Source: Bacteroides caccae (GTDB taxonomy: Bacteria; Bacteroidota; Bacteroidia; Bacteroidales; Bacteroidaceae). Taken from it: a stretch of DNA of 64,000 nucleotides. The stretch covers positions 3,596,001-3,660,000 of the forward strand of contig NZ_CP022412.2 in NCBI RefSeq assembly GCF_002222615.2, given 5' to 3'. Shown one piece after another: positions 1 through 9,187 of the stretch. The notes beneath the pieces were generated by a model that saw only the letters and a program-made list of their open reading frames with translations, searched no databases and had not been told where the DNA came from. Position numbers and translations under genes: made by a program. Position 1 is the first letter of the stretch, and each line of letters starts with the position of its first letter.

Positions 1-399
1 AATATCAGCAGGCGTTACCGGGATTTTATCTCTATCCTGATTATGTCACTCATCGCCAAACGGTTCGAAAAGAACGATCCTCCTTATACGGCGGCAGAAA
101 TATCGGAAGAACATCAGATACCCATCCGGCTGACGAACCAAGTACTTTATCAATTACAGGAAATAGACCTGATACATGAGGTAGTAACCGACCAAAAAAG
201 TGAAGATATCGGTTATCAGCCTTCTATGGATATCAACCAATTAAATGTAGCAATTTTGCTTGATCGTTTGGACACATACGGTTCCGAGAATTTCAAGATT
301 GATAAAGACGAAGAATTTAGCGATGAATGGAAGGTGCTGACAGAATCGAGAGAAGAATACTATAAAAAGGCAAGTAAAGTACTACTCAAAGATTTATAA
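1..399 (+). CDS. YihY/BrkB-family membrane protein, C-terminal part
   Basis: The reading frame is open from base 1, so the gene begins to the left of the window; the Met codon at 43 is internal. The visible 132 residues have no membrane segment and look like the cytosolic tail found on Bacteroides YihY/BrkB-type proteins, a winged-helix-like stretch followed by an acidic end. The membrane domain that would prove the family is outside the window, so the call rests on resemblance of the tail. YihY proteins were once called ribonuclease BN, but that activity is not accepted for them. Their role in the envelope is unclear. Confidence 0.6.
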   Translation, partial: NISRRYRDFISILIMSLIAKRFEKNDPPYTAAEISEEHQIPIRLTNQVLYQLQEIDLIHEVVTDQKSEDIGYQPSMDINQLNVAILLDRLDTYGSENFKIDKDEEFSDEWKVLTESREEYYKKASKVLLKDL

Positions 400-453
400 A
401 TAGCGCCTCCTTAGACCTTTAGAAATGAATTAACACAATTATAATAAAGAAAA

Positions 454-3400
454 ATGAAGAAACTACTACTAAGTGCATTTGCTCTCTGCTTTGCAGGAAC
501 AATTGCGGCACAAGAAGCTCCACTATGGATGCGCTATTGCGCTCTTTCTCCGGACGGAACAACCATTGCATTCACCTACAAGGGAGACATTTACACAGTA
601 CCGTCAACCGGCGGACGTGCCACCCAAATCACCACGAATCCGGCTTTTGACACCACTCCGGTATGGAGTCCCGACGGAAAGCAGATAGCTTTTGCATCCG
701 ACCGCATGGGGAGTCTTGATGTTTTCGTTGTCGCCAAAGAGGGAGGAGTCCCCCAACGATTGACCACTCATTCCGGCAGCGAAAAGCCTGTCGCTTATAA
801 AGACGACAAGCATATCCTGTTCACAGCTAATATCGCCCCTTCTGCCGAGGATGCCGGATTTCCCTCGGGACAATTCCAGCAGATATACGAAGTGGCCGTT
901 ACAGGAGGACGTCCCACCATGTTTTCATCCATGCCTATGGAGTGTATCTCTATTAATAAGGAAGGAATTATGCTTTATCAGGATAAAAAAGGATATGAAG
1001 ACTACTGGCGTAAACATCAGGTATCCCCTATCGCCCGTGACATCTGGAGCTATACTCCCGGAAAGACGCCCGTATACCAGAAGCAAACCACTTTCGGAGG
1101 TGAAGACCGTGAACCGGTATGGGCTCCCGACGGTAAGTCATTCTATTATTTGAGTGAAGAAAAAGGTTCGTTCAACATCTTCCAACGTACCCCCGGAGCA
1201 AATACTTCCAAGCAAATCACTTTCCACACCAAACATCCGGTACGCTTTCTGAGTATGGCAAGTGAAGGTAAATTATGCTACGGCTATAATGGCGAGATTT
1301 ACACGCTTGTTCCGGGCGGACAGCCACAAAAAGTAAATATCACTATCCTGTCGGATAAGATAGACAAAGACATCATCCGCCAGATCAGATCGTACGGCGC
1401 AACTGACATTGCCGTTTCTCCTAAGGGTAAGGAAGTGGCATTTATCATGCGCGGTGATGTATACGTCACTTCTATCGACTACAAAACGACGAAGCAAATT
1501 ACGAATACTCCCGACCAGGAACGTGACATCAGTTTTGCCCCCGACGGACGTACTTTAGTTTACTCATCGGAACGTAACGGACTTTGGCAACTTTACACAT
1601 CAACGATCGTACGTAAAGAAGAAAAGCAGTTCACTTATGCCACCGAATTGAAAGAAGAATGCTTGACTAAATCTAACGTCGCTTCTTTCCAACCACAGTA
1701 TAGCCCTGACGGAAAGGAGATTGCTTTCCTTGAAAACCGTACGGCTATTCGTGTTATCAATCTGAAAAGCAAAGCTGTACGTACTGTTATGGATGCCAAA
1801 TACCAGTATTCTTATGCAGACGGTGACCAATGGTTCCAATGGAGTCCCGACAGTAAATGGATTCTCTCTGATTTTATTGGTATAGGCGGCTGGAATAATA
1901 AAGATGTGGTACTGTTGAAAGCTGACGGAAAAGGAGAAATGGTGAACCTTACCGAAAGCGGATACAGCGACACCAATGCCAAATGGGTATTGGGTGGAAA
2001 AGCCATGATATGGAACAGTGACCGTTCCGGATACCGTAGTCACGGTAGCTGGGGAAGCGAAAGCGATACCTATATCATGTTCTTCGATGTAGATGCATAC
2101 AACCGTTTCACCATGAGCAAAGAGGACCTCGCCCTACTTGAAGAGGCTGAAAAAACAGAGAAAGAAGAAAAGGCCAAGAAGGAAAAAGAGGAGAAAGAGA
2201 AAGCTGAAAAGAAGAAAGATAAGAAAGACGCTAAAACAAAAGATACCAAGAAAGAAGAAGACAAGAAAAAAGAAGAAGTCAAGCCGCTGACCTTCGACCT
2301 CGAAAATCGTTTCGATCGCATTGTCCGCCTGACAGTCAATTCTTCCCGTCTTAGTGACGCAGTACTGACTCCGAAAGGCGATGTACTCTATTATCTGGCA
2401 GCTTTCGAAGGTGACTATGATTTGTGGGAACATAAATTAAAAGAAAATACCACCAAAATATTGCTCAAAGGAGTCGGTGGAGGTGCATTGATCCCCGATA
2501 AAGAAGGTAAGAACATCTTTATGTGCACAAGAAGCCAACTAAAGAAAATCGAAATCGCCGGCAGCAAAGTCACTCCGATTGAATTTGAAGCCTTCTTCGA
2601 TTATCGTCCTTATGGCGAACGCGCATATATCTTCGACCATGTCTACCAACAGGTAAATGATAAATTCTATGTCGCAGACCTTCAAGGAACCGACTGGAAA
2701 GGATATAAAGAAGCTTACCAACGCTTCCTGCCACATATCAATAATAATTATGACTTTGCTGAAATGCTGAGCGAACTGCTCGGAGAACTGAATGCCTCAC
2801 ATACGGGAGCCCGTTATGCAGGTGGAGGCAGTGCATTATCTACCGCTACATTGGGCGTCTTCTATGATGAATCATATAGTGGTACAGGACTGAAAATCAA
2901 AGAAATTCTGGATCAGAGTCCTTTCACTCAAAAGAAAACTGATGTGAAAGCAGGATGTATCATCGAAAAAGTAGACGGAAAAACGATTGAAGCCAATGCT
3001 GATTACTTCCCATTGTTTGAAGGCAAGGTAGGACGCAAAGTAATACTTACCGTATATGACCCGGCCACCAAAAAGCGTTTTGAAGAAACTGTGAAAGCTA
3101 TCAGCTATGGGGCACAAAGTGAATTGCTCTACAAACGTTGGGTGAAACGTTGCGCACAGAAAGTAGAGGAGTTATCTGGCGGTCGCATTGCCTACGTACA
3201 TATAAAAGGAATGGATAGTCCGAGCTTCCGTAAAATGTACTCCGAGTTACTGGGACGTTACCGCAACAAAGAAGCTGTCATAGTAGATACCCGTCATAAT
3301 GGCGGCGGTTGGCTGCACGATGACGTCGTTACCCTTCTGAGCGGAAAAGAATACCAGCGTTTCGTTCCACGTGGACAATATATCGGAAGCGACCCATTCA

Positions 3401-3744
3401 ACAAATGGCTGAAGCCTTCATGTATGTTAGCTTGTGAAGACAATTACAGTAATGCTCACGGTACTCCATACGTATATAAGACATTAGGCATCGGAAAATT
3501 GATTGGTACTCCCGTTGCAGGAACCATGACTGCTGTATGGTGGGAACGACAGATTGACCCATCTATCGTATTCGGTATCCCACAGGTAGGATGTATGGAT
3601 ATGCAAGGAAAATATCTCGAAAATCAAACTTTACAACCAGACATTCTGGTCTACAACGAACCGGGAGCCAGCCTGAAAGGAGAAGATGCTCAACTGAAAG
3701 CAGCAGTAAATCATCTACTGAAAGAGTTGTCAAAAAAGAAATAA
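454..3744 (+). CDS. Secreted tricorn-like S41 peptidase with beta-propeller repeats
   Basis: A protein of 1096 residues with a clear signal peptide (cut near AAQ-EA at residues 18-22), so it acts in the periplasm or beyond. Repeated S-P-D-G-K style motifs through residues 25-540 indicate PD40/WD-like beta-propeller blades, as in archaeal tricorn protease. A lysine/glutamate-rich linker (about residues 562-611) separates these from the protease half. A PDZ-like segment spans about 800-886, and an S41 domain follows with the DTRHNGGG strand near 946-953. Ser999 in NYSNAHG is the best candidate nucleophile by comparison with tricorn. Tricorn enzymes trim peptides released by other proteases; the substrate here is unknown. 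A perfect terminator follows the stop, and the gene seems to stand alone. Confidence 0.88.
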   Translation: MKKLLLSAFALCFAGTIAAQEAPLWMRYCALSPDGTTIAFTYKGDIYTVPSTGGRATQITTNPAFDTTPVWSPDGKQIAFASDRMGSLDVFVVAKEGGVPQRLTTHSGSEKPVAYKDDKHILFTANIAPSAEDAGFPSGQFQQIYEVAVTGGRPTMFSSMPMECISINKEGIMLYQDKKGYEDYWRKHQVSPIARDIWSYTPGKTPVYQKQTTFGGEDREPVWAPDGKSFYYLSEEKGSFNIFQRTPGANTSKQITFHTKHPVRFLSMASEGKLCYGYNGEIYTLVPGGQPQKVNITILSDKIDKDIIRQIRSYGATDIAVSPKGKEVAFIMRGDVYVTSIDYKTTKQITNTPDQERDISFAPDGRTLVYSSERNGLWQLYTSTIVRKEEKQFTYATELKEECLTKSNVASFQPQYSPDGKEIAFLENRTAIRVINLKSKAVRTVMDAKYQYSYADGDQWFQWSPDSKWILSDFIGIGGWNNKDVVLLKADGKGEMVNLTESGYSDTNAKWVLGGKAMIWNSDRSGYRSHGSWGSESDTYIMFFDVDAYNRFTMSKEDLALLEEAEKTEKEEKAKKEKEEKEKAEKKKDKKDAKTKDTKKEEDKKKEEVKPLTFDLENRFDRIVRLTVNSSRLSDAVLTPKGDVLYYLAAFEGDYDLWEHKLKENTTKILLKGVGGGALIPDKEGKNIFMCTRSQLKKIEIAGSKVTPIEFEAFFDYRPYGERAYIFDHVYQQVNDKFYVADLQGTDWKGYKEAYQRFLPHINNNYDFAEMLSELLGELNASHTGARYAGGGSALSTATLGVFYDESYSGTGLKIKEILDQSPFTQKKTDVKAGCIIEKVDGKTIEANADYFPLFEGKVGRKVILTVYDPATKKRFEETVKAISYGAQSELLYKRWVKRCAQKVEELSGGRIAYVHIKGMDSPSFRKMYSELLGRYRNKEAVIVDTRHNGGGWLHDDVVTLLSGKEYQRFVPRGQYIGSDPFNKWLKPSCMLACEDNYSNAHGTPYVYKTLGIGKLIGTPVAGTMTAVWWERQIDPSIVFGIPQVGCMDMQGKYLENQTLQPDILVYNEPGASLKGEDAQLKAAVNHLLKELSKKK

Positions 3745-3751
3745 GTATATT

Positions 3752-3786
3752 AATATAAAAGCCCCGAAATATGGGGCTTTTATATT
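3752..3786. terminator. Perfect 14-bp stem terminator
   Basis: The arms at 3752-3765 and 3773-3786 are exact reverse complements around a 7-nt loop, with a GCCCC/GGGGC core and A/T-rich flanks on both sides. It can serve the S41 protease gene on + and, in the other direction, the nitroreductase gene that converges from the right. Confidence 0.85.
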
Positions 3787-3819
3787 AAACTATCTATCAG
3801 CGACCTAATACATTCATTT

Positions 3820-3856
3820 TTGGTTTTAAAGAAAGAAGTCGTTCCTTTAAAACCAA
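3820..3856. repeat. 12-bp inverted repeat in the convergent intergenic region
   Basis: The arms at 3820-3831 and 3845-3856 (TTGGTTTTAAAG and its complement) are perfect with a 13-nt loop. There is no T-run on either side, so it is a weak terminator at best. It lies between the S41 terminator and the stop of the nitroreductase gene. Confidence 0.5.
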
Positions 3857-3912
3857 CGACGCCTTCTGTTATATAGCTATTCTACAAGTTGGAAATATTT
3901 ATTCTTTTAGAA

Positions 3913-4458
3913 TCAGTAACGATTATAAGAAACCACTTTTTCCTGCGGCTTTCTCATCTTCTTCCGCTTCTCCTTTATCGGATATCCGATCGCAATATCC
4001 AGTAACAGACGTTTGGAAGCAGGTATGCCGGTCAAGCGCTTTATCTCCTTTTCATCAAACCAGCCCAAAATACACGATCCCAGTCCTTCACTTTCAGCAG
4101 CCAGTGTGATATGAGCAGCAGCAATTCCAATATCAATCAGCGGGAAATGCTTATCCTTCACTTTTCCTCCAAGTAGAGAAGTGATATTGGCGGACTCTTC
4201 TACAATCAGGATATGCACTGGAGCATCCTTAGCAAATTTATTCATCCCAAGTCCTGCAGCAGCCTTACCCACTTTTAAAGCCAATTCACGGTCAGTTATC
4301 ACCACGAACTTCCAAGGCTGTGCATTACAGGCAGAAGGAGCCAAACGACCCGCCTCTAAAATCCTCTCCAACTTCTCCGCTTCTACCGAACGTTCTTTAT
4401 CATACGCCCGGTCACTCTGCCGGGAAAGTACCAATTGCAGAAAGTCTATATATTCCAT
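3913..4458 (-). CDS. Nitroreductase-family FMN oxidoreductase
   Basis: A 181-residue protein of the small nitroreductase fold. The N-terminal arginine-rich FMN-binding start (SRQSDRAY, residues 13-20), the APSACNAQPW motif that contacts FMN, and a C-terminal GYP motif are all present. Members use FMN and NAD(P)H to reduce nitro compounds, quinones or enones in the cytosol; the physiological substrate cannot be read from sequence. The gene starts 1 nt after the riboflavin synthase stop, so the two are almost certainly co-transcribed. That places a flavin-dependent enzyme directly behind a flavin biosynthesis gene. Confidence 0.88.
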   Translation of the reverse strand: MEYIDFLQLVLSRQSDRAYDKERSVEAEKLERILEAGRLAPSACNAQPWKFVVITDRELALKVGKAAAGLGMNKFAKDAPVHILIVEESANITSLLGGKVKDKHFPLIDIGIAAAHITLAAESEGLGSCILGWFDEKEIKRLTGIPASKRLLLDIAIGYPIKEKRKKMRKPQEKVVSYNRY

Positions 4459-4459
4459 A

Positions 4460-5062
4460 TTATTTGTATTGAATCATCCGGCTGATATACTTGCCGATTA
4501 TATCAAACTCGATATTCACCACACTGCCGATTGTAAACGTATGGAAATTGGTATATTCATAAGTATAAGGAATGATAGCCACCTGAAAAGTATCATCTGT
4601 CGGATTACATACCGTCAGACTAACACCGTTCACGGTCACCGAACCCTTATCAACAGTAATATATCCGCGCTTTGCCATTTCTTTATCAAACGCATACCGG
4701 AATGTAAAGTACCAACTTCCTTCTGCATCCTTAATATCAATGCAGGTTGCAGTCTGGTCTACATGTCCCTGAACAATATGCCCATCCAAACGGCCGTTCA
4801 TCATCATGCTACGCTCTACATTCACCTTATCTCCTACCTTCAACAGACCGAGATTGGAACGTTCCAATGTTTCTTTCATGGCAGTCACCGTATACGTGTC
4901 ATCCGTCAGACTTACTACTGTCAGGCAGACACCGTTGTGAGAAATACTCTGGTCGATTTTCAACTCATTCACAAACGAACACTTAAATGTAAAGTGTATA
5001 TTCTCCTGGTCTTTCACCAGTGCTACCAAGGTAGCATATTCTTCTACAATTCCGGAAAACAT
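4460..5062 (-). CDS. ribE: Riboflavin synthase, alpha subunit
   Basis: 200 residues, the usual length. It starts with the near-invariant MFSGIVEE and has two homologous lumazine-binding halves (about 1-97 and 98-190), each with a ...V.NG.SLTV-type strand (SHNGVCLTV and TVNGVSLTV). The enzyme dismutates two molecules of 6,7-dimethyl-8-ribityllumazine to riboflavin and 5-amino-6-ribitylaminouracil in the cytosol. The nitroreductase gene follows 1 nt downstream. Some 360 nt of leader and intergenic DNA lie upstream, with a -7 box at 5107-5114. I saw no FMN riboswitch consensus there. Confidence 0.95.
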   Translation of the reverse strand: MFSGIVEEYATLVALVKDQENIHFTFKCSFVNELKIDQSISHNGVCLTVVSLTDDTYTVTAMKETLERSNLGLLKVGDKVNVERSMMMNGRLDGHIVQGHVDQTATCIDIKDAEGSWYFTFRYAFDKEMAKRGYITVDKGSVTVNGVSLTVCNPTDDTFQVAIIPYTYEYTNFHTFTIGSVVNIEFDIIGKYISRMIQYK

Positions 5063-5106
5063 AATTTACGATTTTACGATTTGAAATACTCTTTTTATAT
5101 AGGGTT

Positions 5107-5114
5107 CAAAGATA
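5107..5114 (-). promoter_or_regulatory. Candidate ribE promoter (-7 box TATCTTTG)
   Basis: On the minus strand these bases read TATCTTTG, an exact match to the Bacteroidetes -7 consensus TAnnTTTG, about 45 nt upstream of the ribE start. No clean TTTG lies at the usual 19-21 nt spacing, so the -33 half is weak. It lies downstream of the hairpin terminator at 5145-5181, giving ribE its own start. Confidence 0.5.
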
Positions 5115-5144
5115 CAAATAAGCCGGCAGGAAAGAAAATAAGAG

Positions 5145-5181
5145 CAAAAAAAAATGGGGCTTTTCACAAAGCTCCATTTTT
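5145..5181 (-). terminator. Intrinsic terminator in the phoU-ribE gap
   Basis: A 14-bp stem with one G-U pair (arms 5150-5163 and 5168-5181, 4-nt loop) is followed on the minus strand by a run of T residues from the A-tract at 5146-5154. It would end transcripts coming from the pst/phoU operon or from the small unit starting near 5235, before the ribE promoter. Confidence 0.7.
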
Positions 5182-5235
5182 CAGTTTTCAATAGGTATTA
5201 GTTTTTTTTAAGGTAAAAAGATTGTTTTCAGGATA
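5145..5235 (-). ncRNA. Candidate small RNA between phoU and ribE
   Basis: The promoter pair at 5242-5274 and the terminator at 5145-5181 define a minus-strand transcription unit of about 90 nt with no coding potential. It could be an independent small RNA or a terminated leader. No known family is recognised. The boundaries are inferred from the promoter and terminator only. Confidence 0.35.
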
Positions 5236-5241
5236 ACGGTG

Positions 5242-5274
5242 CAAATATAGTCGCTTTTACTGATACTCTCCAAA
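5242..5274 (-). promoter_or_regulatory. Bacteroides-type promoter TTTG-N21-TATATTTG
   Basis: On the minus strand TTTG (5271-5274) is followed after 21 nt by TATATTTG (5242-5249). This fits the TTTG-N19-21-TAnnTTTG rule and would start transcription near 5235, heading toward ribE. Confidence 0.5.
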
Positions 5275-5424
5275 TTATAAAACATGTCATATAACATCTT
5301 TTTGAAAATTCTTTGGATTTATTATCATTTGACGCAAAAACGCCTGTAACTTACCCGTTATAGGAGACAAATATAGGATAAAATTTTAAGGAGCCCTAAT
5401 TTCTGTTTAAAAACCTGCAAAAAA
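5275..5424. other. Unassigned part of the phoU-ribE intergenic region
   Basis: About 150 nt of A/T-rich DNA after the phoU stop. One further minus-strand TATATTTG occurs at 5368-5375 without a partner box. I see no gene, stable hairpin or riboswitch here. Confidence 0.4.
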
Positions 5425-6114
5425 TTATCTATTCGGATAGTTCTCGTCTATCTTTCCGCTATGCTTTAATACCTTGGCGTCAATGAAGAAAACAATCTCT
5501 TCGGCGATATTATTAATGTGGTCGCCGGAACGTTCCAATTTACGGAAAACGCTCACCAAATCCACACACGTATGTACTGTTTCAGGATGTTCAATGATAT
5601 AATCGGCAAGGATTCCCGTTGCCTGTGCGTTGATTTCGTCCAGCAGATTATCTTTGCCGAATACGGTAGTTGCCATTTCAATACTCTCCTCATGCAAGGC
5701 ACGTTTTGCCAGTTCCAACATTGAAAGTACCTCAGCATGCATCTCACCCAAACGCAGACGCGTCATTAACTCAGCGTCAAGCACCGGTTCTTTGCAACGT
5801 ATCACGAAACGGGCAATCCCTTCCGCAAAGTCTCCCAAGCGTTCCAGATTCGTATTAATCTTCAGCATAGCCAATACAAAACGAAGGTCGATTGCTACCG
5901 GATTGTATAGTGCGATAATATCTTCCACATCACTGTCTATTTTTAGTTCGAAGGCATTCACCCGGCGTTCACGGACCATTACCTGTTGCGCCAACTCCTT
6001 GTCGAGTGTCAAAACAGCCTCCCCGGCACGGTCAAGCTGATTATACACCAACGTCCACATCTCGTCAATTTCCTTCTTCAATAGAATGAGTTCCGATTCT
6101 ATAAACTTTACCAT
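5425..6114 (-). CDS. phoU: Phosphate signalling protein PhoU
   Basis: 229 residues, all-helical, with two PhoU repeats that carry the metal-binding E/D-rich motif (e.g. NTNLERLGDFAEGI and RKLERSGDHINNIAEEI). PhoU links the Pst transporter to the PhoR-type sensor kinase and restrains phosphate uptake when phosphate is plentiful; it acts at the inner face of the cytoplasmic membrane. It is the last gene of pstC-pstA-pstB-phoU, 56 nt after pstB. No phoR/phoB genes lie in this window. Confidence 0.95.
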   Translation of the reverse strand: MVKFIESELILLKKEIDEMWTLVYNQLDRAGEAVLTLDKELAQQVMVRERRVNAFELKIDSDVEDIIALYNPVAIDLRFVLAMLKINTNLERLGDFAEGIARFVIRCKEPVLDAELMTRLRLGEMHAEVLSMLELAKRALHEESIEMATTVFGKDNLLDEINAQATGILADYIIEHPETVHTCVDLVSVFRKLERSGDHINNIAEEIVFFIDAKVLKHSGKIDENYPNR

Positions 6115-6170
6115 AGTCTATTATATATAAGTGTTAATATTCCTATTTATCCCCGCCATTCCGGTACAAA

Positions 6171-6929
6171 CTATCCGAAACGTCCTGTAATATAATTCTG
6201 CGTAGCCTCTTTCTCCGGATTCGTGAAAATCTTCTTCGTATTGTCAAATTCCACCATTTCACCCATATAAAAGAACGCGGTCTTATCACTTACACGAGCT
6301 GCCTGCTGCATATTATGCGTTACAATCACAATCGTATAGTCCTTCTTTAATTCGTGAATCAATTCTTCCACTTTAGCCGTAGAAATAGGGTCGAGTGCAG
6401 AAGCAGGCTCATCCATCAACAACACTGAAGGAGATACCGCCATTGCACGAGCGATACAAAGACGCTGCTGCTGCCCGCCGGACAAAGCATAGGCCGATTC
6501 TTTCAGTTTATCTTTCACTTCATCCCAAAGCGCAGCCCCTTTCAGCGTTTCTTCCACCCGTTGACGAATGAATGCATTATCCTTCACTCCATTCACACGA
6601 AGTCCATAAGCCACATTCTCGAAGATACTTTTCGGAAAAGGATTAGGACGCTGGAACACCATTCCCACATTTTTACGAAGTTCGTCCACTTTCACTCCTT
6701 TCGCATATATATTCTGTCCGTCAATACGAATCTCCCCCTCCAAGCGGGTAGCGGGAATCAAATCATTCATCCGGTTGAAAAGCCGGAGAAAGGTAGACTT
6801 TCCACAACCGGAAGGCCCGATAAACGCAACAACCGATTTTTCCTCAATCTGCATACTGATTCCTTTCAAAGCATGGAAATCACCATACCAGAAATTCACA
6901 TCACGCGCATCTATTTTTACTGTATCCAT
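6171..6929 (-). CDS. pstB: Phosphate ABC transporter ATP-binding protein
   Basis: 252 residues, typical for PstB. Walker [10 protein letters not shown] at 38-46, the Q-loop [11 protein letters not shown] characteristic of PstB near 91-101, the ABC signature LSGGQQQR at 149-156 and Walker B VLLMDEP at 169-175 are all intact. It hydrolyses ATP to drive high-affinity phosphate import through the PstC/PstA channel, with substrate handed over by PstS. It begins 7 nt after pstA. Confidence 0.97.
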   Translation of the reverse strand: MDTVKIDARDVNFWYGDFHALKGISMQIEEKSVVAFIGPSGCGKSTFLRLFNRMNDLIPATRLEGEIRIDGQNIYAKGVKVDELRKNVGMVFQRPNPFPKSIFENVAYGLRVNGVKDNAFIRQRVEETLKGAALWDEVKDKLKESAYALSGGQQQRLCIARAMAVSPSVLLMDEPASALDPISTAKVEELIHELKKDYTIVIVTHNMQQAARVSDKTAFFYMGEMVEFDNTKKIFTNPEKEATQNYITGRFG

Positions 6930-6936
6930 ATATTAT

Positions 6937-7812
6937 TTAATTCGTCTTTACTCTTTTTTCAAAATATTTCCTCAAAGCATTAGCCAGCAGATTCACCAGT
7001 AGGATAATCACAATCAGGACCAATGCAGTGCCATAAGCTAACGGCAACTGCGCCTCCATATCCGTTCCACTGGTCGAAATCACATACAAGTGATAAGGCA
7101 ACGCCATACACTGGTCAAGAATACCGGTCGGCAACTGCGGCAGGAAGTAAGCGGCGCAAGTAAACAGAATAGGAGCCGTTTCACCCGAAACACGCCCTAA
7201 AGCCAGAATCAGCCCGGTGATAATGTTCGGCATTCCCATAGGCAGAATTACATGCCAGATCGTTTGCAACTTTGTTGCTCCCAATGCCCGACTACCTTCA
7301 CGCATACTATCCGGAATAGCCTTCAACGCTTCTTCCGTAGTACGTATCACCAAAGGTACACAAAGTAAGCCTAACGTCAAAGAACCCGCTAGGATACTGT
7401 CACCAAAGCCCATATAATTGACAAACAATGCCATACCAAACAAACCGAACACAATAGAGGGAATACCACTCAGGTTATTCGTCATTACCCGGATAAAGCG
7501 TACCAATTTTCCTTTCGGCGCATACTCATTCATGTAGATGCCACTCATCACACCTACCGGGAAAGCAAACAACGCACTACCCACCATTAGATAAAAAGTA
7601 CCTACGATAGCCGGCCAGATACCTCCACCCCTCATACCGTCCGTAGGTGCTGAAGTGATAAACTCCCAACTGATAGCACCACTGCCTTTATATATAATAA
7701 ACCCGAGAATTGCAAAGAGTATCAGCACAATACAAAGACTCAACAAACGGAAAATTCCGAAAGCCAGCTTCTGCGAACGATGTTTAGCCTTATTATTACT
7801 ACACATTTCCAT
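6937..7812 (-). CDS. pstA: Phosphate ABC transporter permease PstA
   Basis: 291 residues with about six membrane segments and the permease coupling loop EALKAIPDSMREGSRALGATKLQTIW in the middle, the typical MetI-like/BPD_transp fold. It pairs with PstC to form the phosphate channel in the inner membrane. The gene starts 1 nt after the pstC stop, consistent with translational coupling. Confidence 0.95.
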   Translation of the reverse strand: MEMCSNNKAKHRSQKLAFGIFRLLSLCIVLILFAILGFIIYKGSGAISWEFITSAPTDGMRGGGIWPAIVGTFYLMVGSALFAFPVGVMSGIYMNEYAPKGKLVRFIRVMTNNLSGIPSIVFGLFGMALFVNYMGFGDSILAGSLTLGLLCVPLVIRTTEEALKAIPDSMREGSRALGATKLQTIWHVILPMGMPNIITGLILALGRVSGETAPILFTCAAYFLPQLPTGILDQCMALPYHLYVISTSGTDMEAQLPLAYGTALVLIVIILLVNLLANALRKYFEKRVKTN

Positions 7813-7813
7813 T

Positions 7814-9010
7814 TTATTTACTACGTTTTAATCCTTTAGAAGAAATGTATTCCACGCTAAAGTTAATAATTAGTGTGATGAAGAACAGCACGACGCCCAA
7901 CATAAACAAGGCCTGATAATGCGGACCACCGGCAGGAGCTTCTCCCAATTCCGCCGCAATGATAGCCGGAATGGTACGCAACGGTTCGAGAATAGTAGTC
8001 GGAATTACGGCAGCATTACCCGTCACCATTAACACCGCCATTGTTTCACCGATAGCCCGTCCGATGCCAAGCACTACTCCGGAAGTAATCCCCGAAATAG
8101 AATAAGGAATCACTACCTTATATATAGTCTGCCATTGCGAAGCTCCTAATGCCAAACTCGCCTCCCGCATAGCACGCGGACAGTTTCTCATCGCATCCTC
8201 CGTCACCGTAATTATGGTAGGCAATGCCATAATAGCCAGCACGATACTTCCTGCCAATCCACTCTCGCCCACCGGAAGATCAAACAGTTTCTGAATCAAC
8301 GGAACAATAACGATCAATCCGAAAAAGCCGTATACAACGGAAGGAATACCACTCAATAATTCAATAATAGGTTTCAGCCAGCTCCGTACCTTCGGATTTG
8401 CCACTTCGGACATATAAATAGAAACCGAAAGTCCGAACGGTAATGCAAAAAGAATAGCAAACAAGCTTACCCACAACGTACCGGCAATCAAAGGCAGAAA
8501 TCCGAACTGTGCTGCCGGAGTTGCCGTCGGAAACCATTCGGCACCTGCAAAAACATCCTTTACCGAAATCGTGTTATCTTCTATAAGATGCACCGCGTCA
8601 GGATGAACGATAAACTTCTGCGGAACAAATGCCACAATACCCGGCATCTTTTCCACTAGTTCCGTTATCTTCTCACCTGCATATTCATAAGCGGGGCCGA
8701 GTTCTTCTTCGGTATAATACTGTGTTATATCCTCCAGACGGAAAACCCGGATAGGCAGGTCTTTCCCGCCGAGTTCTTTCCAGTTCGTTATCTCCTCATC
8801 GAAAACATTCTTTATCTGCGCCGGAGTCAGCACGCTTACCTTATTACTCTTATTCAGCGCCAACACATATCCTTCTTCAATCACTTTACTTTTGAATAGC
8901 CCGAAAGCTTCAGTAAACAGGAAAAGAACGATAAGCAGAATTGTAATGCTCGTTACGAAACCACTACAAGTCAGAACACCTTCTATAATCTTTTCAAAAA
9001 ACTTTTTCAT
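7814..9010 (-). CDS. pstC: Phosphate ABC transporter permease PstC with PstS-like loop
   Basis: I place the start at the ATG at 9010 (398 residues, MKKFFEKI...); the extra upstream codons do not look like protein and lie in the pstS-pstC promoter region. TM1 is about residues 12-36 and the other five lie in 170-395, with the coupling loop EDAMRNCPRAMREASLALGAS. Residues about 48-150, the periplasmic loop after TM1, resemble part of the phosphate-binding protein: LTPAQIKNVF.EEITNWKELGG mirrors LTRQQLEDIF.GKITNWKQVGG of the neighbouring PstS. It forms the transporter with PstA and PstB. Confidence 0.93.
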   Translation of the reverse strand: MKKFFEKIIEGVLTCSGFVTSITILLIVLFLFTEAFGLFKSKVIEEGYVLALNKSNKVSVLTPAQIKNVFDEEITNWKELGGKDLPIRVFRLEDITQYYTEEELGPAYEYAGEKITELVEKMPGIVAFVPQKFIVHPDAVHLIEDNTISVKDVFAGAEWFPTATPAAQFGFLPLIAGTLWVSLFAILFALPFGLSVSIYMSEVANPKVRSWLKPIIELLSGIPSVVYGFFGLIVIVPLIQKLFDLPVGESGLAGSIVLAIMALPTIITVTEDAMRNCPRAMREASLALGASQWQTIYKVVIPYSISGITSGVVLGIGRAIGETMAVLMVTGNAAVIPTTILEPLRTIPAIIAAELGEAPAGGPHYQALFMLGVVLFFITLIINFSVEYISSKGLKRSK

Positions 9011-9187
9011 ACCTATTTGAATTCTGATGCAAAGAAAGCATCTCCTTATTAAGGGGATGTGACTAATGTTTGAAGGAAATGTTTCAATCATATTACATTT
9101 GTATTACAACATCTATTTCCACCCTACATGAAACAAGAATGTAATATCCAATTGTTTTATTTGCACCAGCAATAAAAAGAATAATTT

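Noticed and set aside
4181..5194. A 337-codon open frame on the + strand across the nitroreductase and ribE genes
   Set aside because: It is antisense to two clear enzyme genes, has no domain-like sequence and no start signals. The frame is open only by codon bias of the real genes.
5063..5424. FMN riboswitch upstream of ribE
   Set aside because: The conserved FMN aptamer blocks (AGGG..GGGUGAAAU, GACCGACAGU-type) are not present on either strand.
9011..9187. Pho box between pstC and pstS
   Set aside because: Only two AATGTTT repeats with a 13-nt period are seen, which does not match the 11-nt spacing of known Pho boxes.
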